A stretch of DNA of 64,000 nucleotides from Nitrospirota bacterium (lineage in GTDB: Bacteria > JACPQY01): contig JACPAV010000012.1 of the NCBI GenBank assembly GCA_016180645.1, positions 38,031 through 102,030 of the forward strand. Reading direction: 5' to 3'. Shown in pieces: positions 44,430 through 51,557 of the stretch (position 1 is its first letter; each line of letters starts with the position of its first letter). The position numbers were made by a program, and so were the translations under genes. The notes under the pieces are model-generated. The model was not told where the DNA came from. It was given only the letters and a program-made list of their open reading frames with translations, and did no database searches.

Positions 44430-45487
44430 AGCGCCACCTCAACGACGTGCATCGGAGACTCATGGGCACTCCGAGTGGTGGAATTCTCCTTCAGGTCGGC
44501 CGCTTCCAGCACGGCCCGGAATTCATCCAGCAGGCGCCGGTCTCTCCATCCCTTGTCGGCTTCCGCCACCAAGATCCCAAAGGCGTCCTCGTGGGAAAGC
44601 GCTTTCCGGTAGACGCGTCCGCTGGTGATCGCGTCGTAAATATCCGCAATGGTGACAATGCGGGCTTCGATCGAGATGGCGTTATCGGACAGACCCTGGG
44701 GATAACCCGACCCATCCAGACGCTCGTGGTGGGCGAGCACGACCGGAACCGCTCCCCTCAGTGAGTTCATCTGACCGATGAGGTCCCGGCCCATCAAGGG
44801 ATGTTGCTGGATTTCCTTATACTCGGCCGGGGTCAGGGGTCCGGGTTTCAGGAGGATGCTGTCGCGGATGGAAATCTTGCCCAGGTCGTGGAGGAGGGCG
44901 CCTCTGCGGATGCTCCTCTGCGCAGTGTCCGGAAGTCCCACCCGTTTGGCAAGCCGGCTCGCCAGTTCAGACACCCGTTCGCTGTGCCGCGCGGTGTACG
45001 CGTCGCGCGCATCAATGCTTCTGGCGAGTGAAATGATGACTTGCTCGGCTTGATCGAGATCGTCCGTGAAGAACTTCAACTGAATCAGCGAACGCACACG
45101 GGCGATCAGTTCCACGGAGGAGAAAGGCTTGGAGAGGAAGTCCGTGGCTCCGGATTCGATGGCATGGATCTTATCCCTGCGCGTTCCCGCTCCGGTGAGC
45201 ATGATGATGGGGAGGAGGCGGGTTCGGGGATCCGACCGAAGCTCAACAACGACGTCATTTCCGGAACGGTCGGGAAGATGGAGGTCCAATAGGATGAGAT
45301 CCGGTGGGGAACCACGTACGTAGCGCAGCGCGCCTTCCACAGTGCCCTCTTCATGGATCGAGAATCCAAGGGGCCTGAGCAATTCACATACGGCGGTGCG
45401 GATTTCGATGTCGTCGTCAACGACGAGCAGCCGGCCGACTGGATTTCCGGGAGGGGAAGGGCCCTCCGCTGATGCTGATGAATTCAT
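44426..45487 (-). CDS. Response regulator with HD-GYP phosphodiesterase output
   Basis: 353 residues from the ATG at 45487 (GGAG 7 bases upstream; a further ATG at 45538 is in frame). Receiver domain about 18-135 with the acidic pair DDD at 24-26, phosphoacceptor Asp68 (LLDLHLPD), Thr in MLTGAG and Lys in SKPFS. HD-GYP domain about 150-340 with HSERV, HDLGKI, HHERLDGSGYP and DIYDAI, all metal-ligand positions present. It should degrade c-di-GMP in response to phosphorylation. First gene of the operon; its promoter is at 45797-45825. Confidence 0.92.
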   Translation of the reverse strand: MNSSASAEGPSPPGNPVGRLLVVDDDIEIRTAVCELLRPLGFSIHEEGTVEGALRYVRGSPPDLILLDLHLPDRSGNDVVVELRSDPRTRLLPIIMLTGAGTRRDKIHAIESGATDFLSKPFSSVELIARVRSLIQLKFFTDDLDQAEQVIISLARSIDARDAYTARHSERVSELASRLAKRVGLPDTAQRSIRRGALLHDLGKISIRDSILLKPGPLTPAEYKEIQQHPLMGRDLIGQMNSLRGAVPVVLAHHERLDGSGYPQGLSDNAISIEARIVTIADIYDAITSGRVYRKALSHEDAFGILVAEADKGWRDRRLLDEFRAVLEAADLKENSTTRSAHESPMHVVEVAL

Positions 45488-45660
45488 TGTACGTCTCCGA
45501 TTCGTGGCTTCAATGGGCGAAGCCTTCCTGTTTCGCATAGCTCCATTTTCTTTTCCTCAAGGCGTTCCCATCCATGCCCCTCCGTTCATGCCTTGACGGA
45601 TAGACCACTACAGACTGATAGGAATGAACGGGTTGCGCGGAAATCGAAAGCGAGGCGGTA

Positions 45661-45702
45661 CTAGATATCGCTTACGCGATGATCGGCCAAAACTGCGTCC
45701 AT
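45661..45702 (-). CDS. Possible 13-codon leader ORF upstream of the HD-GYP gene
   Basis: On the minus strand an ATG (45700-45702) has a strong GGAGG site 5 bases upstream and is followed by 13 codons (MDAVLADHRVSDI) and TAG. It lies in the roughly 300-base leader between the promoter and the HD-GYP start. Translation and any regulatory role are inferred only from the ribosome site. Confidence 0.35.
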   Translation of the reverse strand: MDAVLADHRVSDI

Positions 45703-45796
45703 AGAATCCTCCATGATTCATTGGGGATCGCCACGGTCGCCATTTTTCCGGCACACATATGTGCGATCCCTTTACACAGCCCCCCTGTGTATTTTT

Positions 45797-45825
45797 CTTA
45801 TACCAATAAAGACCAGGAATGTCAA
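45797..45825 (-). promoter_or_regulatory. Strong sigma70-type promoter of the c-di-GMP/surface-protein operon
   Basis: TTGACA (45820-45825), a 17-base spacer, and TATAAG (45797-45802) on the minus strand, within an AT-rich stretch that stands out from the GC-rich surroundings. Predicted start is near 45790, leaving a leader of about 300 bases. The remaining 45830-46164 must contain the promoter of the diverging OmpR-type regulator, but no clear boxes were seen. Confidence 0.75.
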
Positions 45826-46164
45826 CATTTACCCCACAAAAAAAACAGCTATTCTTATCCAATTTATTCTGCTCGTCTCGGTGCGGCCGGCCGATCCCAT
45901 GTGCAGGGCTGCGCGGTCGCAATTCGTGGTTGTCCATCGGGTCGAAAGATAGCAGTGCACCATCACGCGCAAGTCACGCAGATGTCACGCCTGAGTCAAT
46001 TCTTTCATCTGTCTGAAATTTTCGACGAGGGCAGCGGATACCCAGTTTCGCCCCCAAGAAGACAGTTGGGTGCACGGGAGGATCTCAGGACTCGGCCTCC
46101 GGGTACGCAAACCCGAGGTCCTCCCCTGCTTGAAACCTCCGACGGGAATCCATACCATGTGCGA

Positions 46165-46842
46165 ATGACGCAAACCATTCTTGTCGTCGACGACGACCCC
46201 AATATCCAGAGAATTCTGCAATACACTCTGAGCCAGGCGGGGTTCCATGTGAAGCCGGCCTTGGAGGCGCGTCGGGCGCTCGACTATGCGCGTGCCAAGG
46301 CGCCGGATCTGGTCGTTCTCGATATCCAACTGCCGGACCTTTCCGGAATTGAAGTGTGCAGGCTGCTCAAAGAGGATCCTCGCACGAGGGAGATTCCAAT
46401 CATCATGCTGACGGTTCGGGGCGGGGAGTCGGACAAGGTGTCGGCCTTCGAGACCGGCAGCGAAGACTACATGACCAAACCTTTCAGCACGAAAGAACTC
46501 CTCCTGCGCGTGCGGGCCCTGCTGCAACGATCCGGAAAGCCCGAAGCCCTCCGGACTCTTCAGGCCGGTGAACTGACGATGGACCTCGCAGGTCACCGGG
46601 CCGAACTGAAGGGCAAACCAATCGAGTTGACGGCCGTCGAATTCCGCCTCCTAGCGCATCTTGTCCAGAATCCGGGCGTGGTGATCGAAAGGGACATGCT
46701 GCTTGATCGTGTATGGGGCATCGAGGCGGAAATCGACACGCGTACGGTTGACACCCATGTCTGGCGCTTGAGAAACAAACTGGGGCCACTCGGTCGCAAC
46801 ATCCAAACCGTCCGGAATGTAGGTTACCGCTTCTCGATCTAG
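46165..46842 (+). CDS. OmpR/PhoB-family response regulator
   Basis: 225 residues from the ATG at 46165 (a GTG two codons earlier is also in frame; neither has a good ribosome site). Receiver: acidic pocket Asp9-Asp10-Asp11, phosphoacceptor Asp53 (VVLDIQLPD), MLTVRG and TKPFS. The C-terminal winged helix (LTMDLAGHRAEL to NVGYRFSI) includes the typical LLDRVWG and VDTHVWRLRNKLG segments. No kinase gene adjoins it; it diverges from the HD-GYP operon, which it may control, and the kinase at 32293 could be its partner. Confidence 0.92.
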   Translation: MTQTILVVDDDPNIQRILQYTLSQAGFHVKPALEARRALDYARAKAPDLVVLDIQLPDLSGIEVCRLLKEDPRTREIPIIMLTVRGGESDKVSAFETGSEDYMTKPFSTKELLLRVRALLQRSGKPEALRTLQAGELTMDLAGHRAELKGKPIELTAVEFRLLAHLVQNPGVVIERDMLLDRVWGIEAEIDTRTVDTHVWRLRNKLGPLGRNIQTVRNVGYRFSI

Positions 46843-47056
46843 TGCACCGTGCAGGAGAATTTGGCGACTTGCATGCACGATGCTGCCCTGTGAAGGAATG
46901 CTGGAGGGGGTAATGAGGTCGGTCGTCATGGCCGTCATGCCAATCACGATCCATGAAAATCGCTTGGGAGATGCAGGAGAGGGAGGAACGTTACTAGGAA
47001 GATAGATTCTTGAGGTATGCGGGCAACGGCTTCAGGCAAGGGAATTGGAACATTTG

Positions 47057-47420
47057 TTAGGAGAAGAGGTCACGGAATATCTTGATTGTGTCCCGAGTGT
47101 CACGAGCCGTGAGCCTGCCTAATCGGGTGATCACGAGTCCCTTCGACACCGTCGCGATCTTTGCAAGCCGAACCGTGGAGGGCAAGGGCAATCCTGCTTC
47201 ATCCGAATCTTGCAACGGATGGTCTCCCGGACCCGGTTTCTCTCTTCTGGCCACTTTCGAGGTGATCTGGGCAGTCACAAGGTCCGGCAGCGCTTCAATC
47301 TTCCTCGCGCGGCTGAGAACCAAGGCCGGGCGTTTCTTGGAGGCGGTTGGGTCGTCGAAAGGGAAGGGGACGAGGACAACGTCACCGGGTCGGTAGCGCG
47401 CGCTGAGGCGGTGGCTTCAA
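47057..47420 (-). pseudogene. PemK/MazF-like endoribonuclease toxin, frameshifted near its start
   Basis: The minus-strand frame encodes RYRPGDVVLVPFPF followed by KRPALVLSRARK, LVTAQITS, PSTVRLAKIAT and VITRLGRL, a complete PemK/MazF-family fold of about 115 residues. That frame has a TGA only eight codons before RYRPGD and no start codon between. A TTG at 47420 in the neighbouring frame reads MKPPPQRA and would join correctly with a 1-base deletion (or 2-base insertion) in the CGCGCGC run near 47397-47402. So either the gene is broken, expression needs a frameshift, or the sequence has an indel error. No antitoxin gene is present. Confidence 0.75.
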
Positions 47421-47509
47421 GAGGCCTTGGAGAACTCGGCCCAGTTGGCGCAGCATCCCGGTTCGGGGTCGGGGCATTCCTGCGTGAAGAACCTGGCGCG
47501 CAACCTCAC
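47417..47509 (-). CDS. Possible 30-residue Cys-rich peptide coupled to acr3-arsC
   Basis: A GTG (47507-47509) overlaps the ArsC-fusion stop codon, and the reading frame runs 30 codons with [12 protein letters not shown] near its middle, ending in a TGA that overlaps the TTG before the toxin frame. Stop/start overlaps on both sides suggest translational coupling. The three cysteines could bind arsenite, but this is speculative and I recognise no family. Confidence 0.35.
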   Translation of the reverse strand: MRLRARFFTQECPDPEPGCCANWAEFSKAS

Positions 47510-48984
47510 GAGCCATCCGTCTCCCAACCATTCTGTCGCACGAGTTGTTTCACCCGCGCCGCGATCTCCTCGCGGATCCGGCGGACCTCCGCAAGGGGAC
47601 GACCCTTCGGGTCCTGGATGGCCCAGTCTTCGACTTTCGCGCCGGGGATCAACGGGCATTCTTCCCCGCAACCCATCGTAATAAGCCACGAAGCGCCTTT
47701 TGAAAGTTCCACGGTCAACCGCCGCGGTTGCATTCGGCTTGCGTCCATGCCGACCTCCTTCAGGACCTCGACGACTTCCGGATGAACCCGCTCCGCCGGG
47801 CGAGTCCCAGCCGACAGGGCCCGCGCCTTTCCCGGATCCGCCAGCAAATTGAATATCGCCGAGGCCATCTGTGAGCGTCCCGCGTTGTGGACGCAGGCGA
47901 AGATCACCTTCGTTGCAAAGAACCTCCGCCGGAATGCCAGCGACACGTTCACCAATGCCATGAGAACGGGCACTTCGACCAGGGGACCGATCACGGCGGC
48001 AAAGGCGGCGCCGGAATCGATTCCAAAGACCGCGACCGCGACCGCGATGGCCAGCTCGAAGTTGTTGCTCGCCGCCGTGAATGAGAGCGTGGCCGTCTTC
48101 GGGTAGTCCACCCCGATCTTCCGGCCCATCCAGAAGGAGACCAGGAACATCGCGACGAAGTAGATCAGCAACGGCGCCGCGATCCGCAGGACATCGAGCG
48201 GAAGTTTCACGATGAGTTCGCCCTTCAAGCTGAACATCACCAGGATCGTGAAGAGAAGCGCGACCAGCGTGATGGGGCTGACCCTGGGGATGAACCGTGT
48301 CTCGTACCAAGTCCTGCCCTTGGCCTTCACCAGGACGAAGCGCGTGAACATGCCGGCGAGGAACGGGATCCCGAGGTAGATGAAGACGCTCTCCGCAATT
48401 TGCCCCATCCCGATCTCGACGACGCTTCCGCTCAGGCCGAAGAGCGGCGGCAGGACGGTGATGAAGAGGTAGGCGTAAACCGAGTAGAAAAGCACCTGGA
48501 AAATGGAGTTGAAGGCGACAAGACCCGCAGCGTATTCGGTGTCGCCCTTCGCAAGGTCGTTCCATACGATGACCATGGCGATGCAGCGGGCCAGGCCGAT
48601 CATGATGAGGCCGACCATGTACTCGGGGTGGCCGCGCAGGAAGAGGATCGCCAGGAAGAACATCAGGATCGGCCCGACGATCCAGTTCTGCGCGAGCGAG
48701 AGCCCAAGGACCTTCCCATCGCGGAAAACATCGCCCAGCTCTTCGTACTTCACCTTGGCCAGCGGTGGGTACATCATCAGGATCATTCCGATGGCGATGG
48801 GGATGTTCGTCGTGCCGCTCTGGAAGCGGTTGACGAACGCCTCGGCGCCGGGGATGGCGTAGCCCACGCCGACTCCCGCCGCCATGGCCAGAAAGATCCA
48901 CAGGGTGAGGTAACGATCCAGGAAGGAAAGCCGGCGGAGTGAAGTCACGGTCAAAGTTCCCTCTCGACCTGATGTCACCGACAT
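47506..48984 (-). CDS. ACR3-type arsenite exporter fused to arsenate reductase ArsC
   Basis: 492 residues from the ATG at 48984, which overlaps the arsR stop. Residues about 20-352 are an ACR3 permease (BART fold, about ten membrane helices) with the conserved Cys134 in [12 protein letters not shown] and Glu338 in LVEVPV. Residues about 357-488 are a low-molecular-weight-phosphatase-type ArsC with the CX5R loop C364VHNAGR and a second Cys pair (C439, C443 in GCGEECPL) as used by thioredoxin-coupled reductases. Reduction and export are thus joined in one chain; such fusions are known in other bacteria. Confidence 0.92.
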   Translation of the reverse strand: MSVTSGREGTLTVTSLRRLSFLDRYLTLWIFLAMAAGVGVGYAIPGAEAFVNRFQSGTTNIPIAIGMILMMYPPLAKVKYEELGDVFRDGKVLGLSLAQNWIVGPILMFFLAILFLRGHPEYMVGLIMIGLARCIAMVIVWNDLAKGDTEYAAGLVAFNSIFQVLFYSVYAYLFITVLPPLFGLSGSVVEIGMGQIAESVFIYLGIPFLAGMFTRFVLVKAKGRTWYETRFIPRVSPITLVALLFTILVMFSLKGELIVKLPLDVLRIAAPLLIYFVAMFLVSFWMGRKIGVDYPKTATLSFTAASNNFELAIAVAVAVFGIDSGAAFAAVIGPLVEVPVLMALVNVSLAFRRRFFATKVIFACVHNAGRSQMASAIFNLLADPGKARALSAGTRPAERVHPEVVEVLKEVGMDASRMQPRRLTVELSKGASWLITMGCGEECPLIPGAKVEDWAIQDPKGRPLAEVRRIREEIAARVKQLVRQNGWETDGS

Positions 48985-49334
48985 GCGGCCGGTCCCATCG
49001 TCTTCCGCAGACGCAGCAGTTTCCTCACGAGGCGATCGTCGATGCGCGGCGACCGGGTCAAGGCCTGGAGAAGACGTCCGCGTTCGGGCTCGTCTTGAGG
49101 ACGCAAACGATAACGCATCCAAGTCCCCTCCCGGCGGACCTCCACCAGCCCGGCGCCGCGGAGCACGGCGAGGTGGCGCGACACGTTGGGTTGGGAAGTC
49201 TCCAGGGCTGCCTGGAGATGGCAAACGCAAAGTTCGCCGTGGGAGAGGAGCGCTACGATCTGGAGTCGTGTTTCATCTCCGAGAGCCCTGAAGAGCTCCG
49301 CGAGCGATCGGGACCTTTGCTCGATGCGGATCAC
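48975..49334 (-). CDS. arsR: ArsR-family arsenic-responsive repressor
   Basis: 119-residue winged-helix repressor. The inducer site ELCVCHL (Cys36, Cys38) is the classical As(III)-binding motif in the recognition region, followed by the [20 protein letters not shown]-reading helix. Starts at GTG 49334, only a few bases after the predicted transcription start, and overlaps the ACR3-ArsC start. Arsenite should release it from the operator at 49343-49364. Confidence 0.93.
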   Translation of the reverse strand: MIRIEQRSRSLAELFRALGDETRLQIVALLSHGELCVCHLQAALETSQPNVSRHLAVLRGAGLVEVRREGTWMRYRLRPQDEPERGRLLQALTRSPRIDDRLVRKLLRLRKTMGPAACR

Positions 49335-49342
49335 TATATGTG

Positions 49343-49372
49343 TATATTCGCATTTAGGAATATAAGTGTCAA
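49343..49372 (-). promoter_or_regulatory. ars promoter and ArsR operator
   Basis: Minus-strand TTGACA (49367-49372), 17-base spacer, GAATAT (49344-49349). A perfect 7-bp inverted repeat TATATTC-N8-GAATATA (49343-49349 and 49358-49364) covers the -10 box and part of the spacer, the expected position for repression by ArsR. Predicted start lies near 49337, about 3 bases before the GTG, so the mRNA would be almost leaderless. Confidence 0.7.
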
Positions 49373-49441
49373 GACCACGGATCCTTGGCTCGAAGATAGG
49401 CGCCCTTTCACAGGCCCGTGGCCGGGGTTGATAATCATCCT

Positions 49442-49597
49442 ATGGGACCAATTCGGTTGGGGATCCAGATCGACGGCCGCCGATGCTGGACGCTGTTCGA
49501 CTCCGGCGCGCGGAACACGTACGTGGTTGTCGATGCGGCAGGGGGATTGCCCCGACGGGTTATCTTCCAGGTGTGTATGAGAGGGGTTGTAGTGTGA
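49442..49597 (+). pseudogene. Short fragment resembling a retropepsin-like aspartic protease
   Basis: 51 codons starting MGPIRLGIQIDGRRCWTLFD and containing FDSGARNTYVVV, which resembles the (V/F)D(T/S)GA active-site strand of retropepsin-like bacterial proteins. The frame then ends, where full-length relatives continue for about 80 more residues. It is probably a remnant at the ars-cytochrome junction. Identification is from memory of the motif and is tentative. Confidence 0.35.
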
Positions 49598-49634
49598 AGG
49601 CGGAGGGGGTGGACCGTGGGACGACGGGAACGCC

Positions 49635-51539
49635 CTATTCCGTGTCCTCGTCCTCTTCCGGCAGGAAGCCCTTGGAGAAGTCGCCGGGTTCGTGGCATTC
49701 GCGGCAGGCCTCGTGAGAGATGGTGACCGGGCCGCGCGATCCGACGGTGTGGCACACGGTGCACATTTTCTCCTTCGGATAGTCTTCCTTGAGTTCCTCG
49801 AAGTGATCGCCGTGCACAAACATTTCTGAGGAGAACTTCACTTCCACTTCCACGCCCTCCATGTTCTTATGGCAGGAGAGGCACGATCGGCCCGCGGCGC
49901 GGGTTTCCTCATGGTGGCAGGTGTGGCAACTGTCGGCCGGGACCTTCGCCTTCGGCGGATGGTCGCCGGGATGGCACAAGGTACAGGCCGTTGCTTCTTT
50001 GACGTGGACGTCGTGCCGCATCTTCTTACCGGCCGCTTCGACGAATTCCGCCCCTTCAAGTCCGCCATGGCAGACGACGGTGCAGTTCTCCTGGTCGAAC
50101 GACCGGGGGAGGGCGACCGGGAACGTGAAGCCGGCCAGTGAGGCCACCATTTTCAGATCCTCAGCGCCCTTCTTGAGAAGATCCACCGAGTAGAACGGGT
50201 TGTGGATGGGCTTGGCCATCCGGACGAGTCGGGCGTTGGATTCGGCGCGCTTGATCAGGTTGTGGATCTTCCGCCCCTTCGGTCCATTCAATTTCGCCGT
50301 TTTCTGTCGAGATTTTTCCACCCCAATCAGAACCGTCGAAATCATGTTCTCCACCACCGGAGTCATGTGCCGGTCGAACCGCTTGAACTCATTTTCGTGG
50401 CACGAGGCGCAGGAGAGTGTGCCGGCCACCTTGGTCTGGCCCTCCCAGACCGCCTCGGATCGGGAGTGCTTCGGGATGACGTGGCACCCGGCGCAACTGA
50501 TGCCCACGATGGCCATCGGATCCGGGCGGGCTTTCACGCCTTCACCGCCGATGCCGAGATACAAGTCCCGCGGCGGGTTGTGCATGTACTCATGGCAGCT
50601 CTGGCACTGCTGGTTCTGCGTTTCCGCCAAGTGCTTGTTGAACTCGTGCTTGATGGGATCGTGGCAACTCTCGCACTCGATCTTGTGCACGGACGTATGT
50701 TCGATGTGCATCTCGTCCACATTCCCGGCTTTCTCCAGTTTCTCCGGCTCGTTGTGGCAGTTGAAACAGCGGCGGCTGTCCGTCCGTCCGTCGCCGCTCA
50801 CGACATCCGCGTGGCACCGGGTGCACTCGATATTCCGTTTCACGAAATCCTTGTGCTCGGCTTTGAAGCCCGCCGCTTCGATGGTCTTGTCGGGCGGACC
50901 GTGGCAGACGCCGCACTTCCCCAGTTTGGAGTCCTGGGCGATCTTTTGCTTTTCATGCAGGTGGCAGAGAAAGCAGGTGCCCTCGGTCACCTGGACGTGC
51001 GACCCGATCACCATCTGCGAGTGGCAACTGGTGCAGCGGAGCTTCATCCCCCGGCGCATCTCCGTGAGGTGCGGCTTGTGGTCGAAATGGATCTCTCGAT
51101 CTTTGATCTTCCAGGTGACTTTGCTCTTCAGGAGCCGTGTCTCATGGCAGCCGCTGCGAAGGCACGAGGCATCGCTGATCTCGGCGAACGGCTTGCTCGT
51201 GTAGGTGTGGGTGACGTAGGAGACGAGCTGTTTGAGCGCCTTCCACTTTCCGCGCATCTCATTCAGCGCACCCGGTTCGAAGTGGCATTCGACGCAGTAG
51301 ATGTCCTTGTGGCTGGAGTGTTTCCACGATTCGACGTAGGGCTCCATGAAATGGCAGGAATTGCAGAAAGTGGGGGTCACCGAGAACTTGTAGCCCGCGA
51401 CCAGCGCGGCAAAAAGCGCGATGAAGATGAGTCCGGCCAGGCTTCCGACCCGGATCGCAATTCCCACCGGGTCCTTCCGGCTGAATCCCGTCAGCCAGCC
51501 GATATAGCGACGTAATCTGCTCTTCCACGCTTCAACCAT
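49635..51539 (-). CDS. Membrane-anchored multihaem cytochrome c (about 18 haems)
   Basis: 634 residues. A signal-anchor helix at about 28-50 is followed by CNSCH, the opening typical of NapC/NirT-like quinol-linked proteins. I count 16 CxxCH motifs plus two expanded sites, CLRSGCH (CX4CH) and CTVVCH (CX3CH). A haem-free stretch of about 110 residues (about 395-510) splits a 12-haem N-terminal part from a 6-haem C-terminal part. The acidic C-terminus (EEDEDTE) may dock to a partner. Third gene of a cytochrome operon with 18-20 base gaps; probably moves electrons from the membrane pool across the periplasm. Confidence 0.88.
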   Translation of the reverse strand: MVEAWKSRLRRYIGWLTGFSRKDPVGIAIRVGSLAGLIFIALFAALVAGYKFSVTPTFCNSCHFMEPYVESWKHSSHKDIYCVECHFEPGALNEMRGKWKALKQLVSYVTHTYTSKPFAEISDASCLRSGCHETRLLKSKVTWKIKDREIHFDHKPHLTEMRRGMKLRCTSCHSQMVIGSHVQVTEGTCFLCHLHEKQKIAQDSKLGKCGVCHGPPDKTIEAAGFKAEHKDFVKRNIECTRCHADVVSGDGRTDSRRCFNCHNEPEKLEKAGNVDEMHIEHTSVHKIECESCHDPIKHEFNKHLAETQNQQCQSCHEYMHNPPRDLYLGIGGEGVKARPDPMAIVGISCAGCHVIPKHSRSEAVWEGQTKVAGTLSCASCHENEFKRFDRHMTPVVENMISTVLIGVEKSRQKTAKLNGPKGRKIHNLIKRAESNARLVRMAKPIHNPFYSVDLLKKGAEDLKMVASLAGFTFPVALPRSFDQENCTVVCHGGLEGAEFVEAAGKKMRHDVHVKEATACTLCHPGDHPPKAKVPADSCHTCHHEETRAAGRSCLSCHKNMEGVEVEVKFSSEMFVHGDHFEELKEDYPKEKMCTVCHTVGSRGPVTISHEACRECHEPGDFSKGFLPEEDEDTE

Positions 51540-51557
51540 TTTCCGAAACTCCTCCGT

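Noticed and set aside
45608-45937. 109-codon minus-strand frame in the HD-GYP leader region
   Set aside because: It runs through the promoter and AT-rich intergenic DNA and shows no conserved features.
47417-48901. Long minus-strand open frame covering most of the ACR3-ArsC gene in another frame
   Set aside because: It is Gly/Arg/Pro-rich with no domain features, a shadow frame produced by high GC content; only its last 30 codons (after the fusion stop) merit mention.
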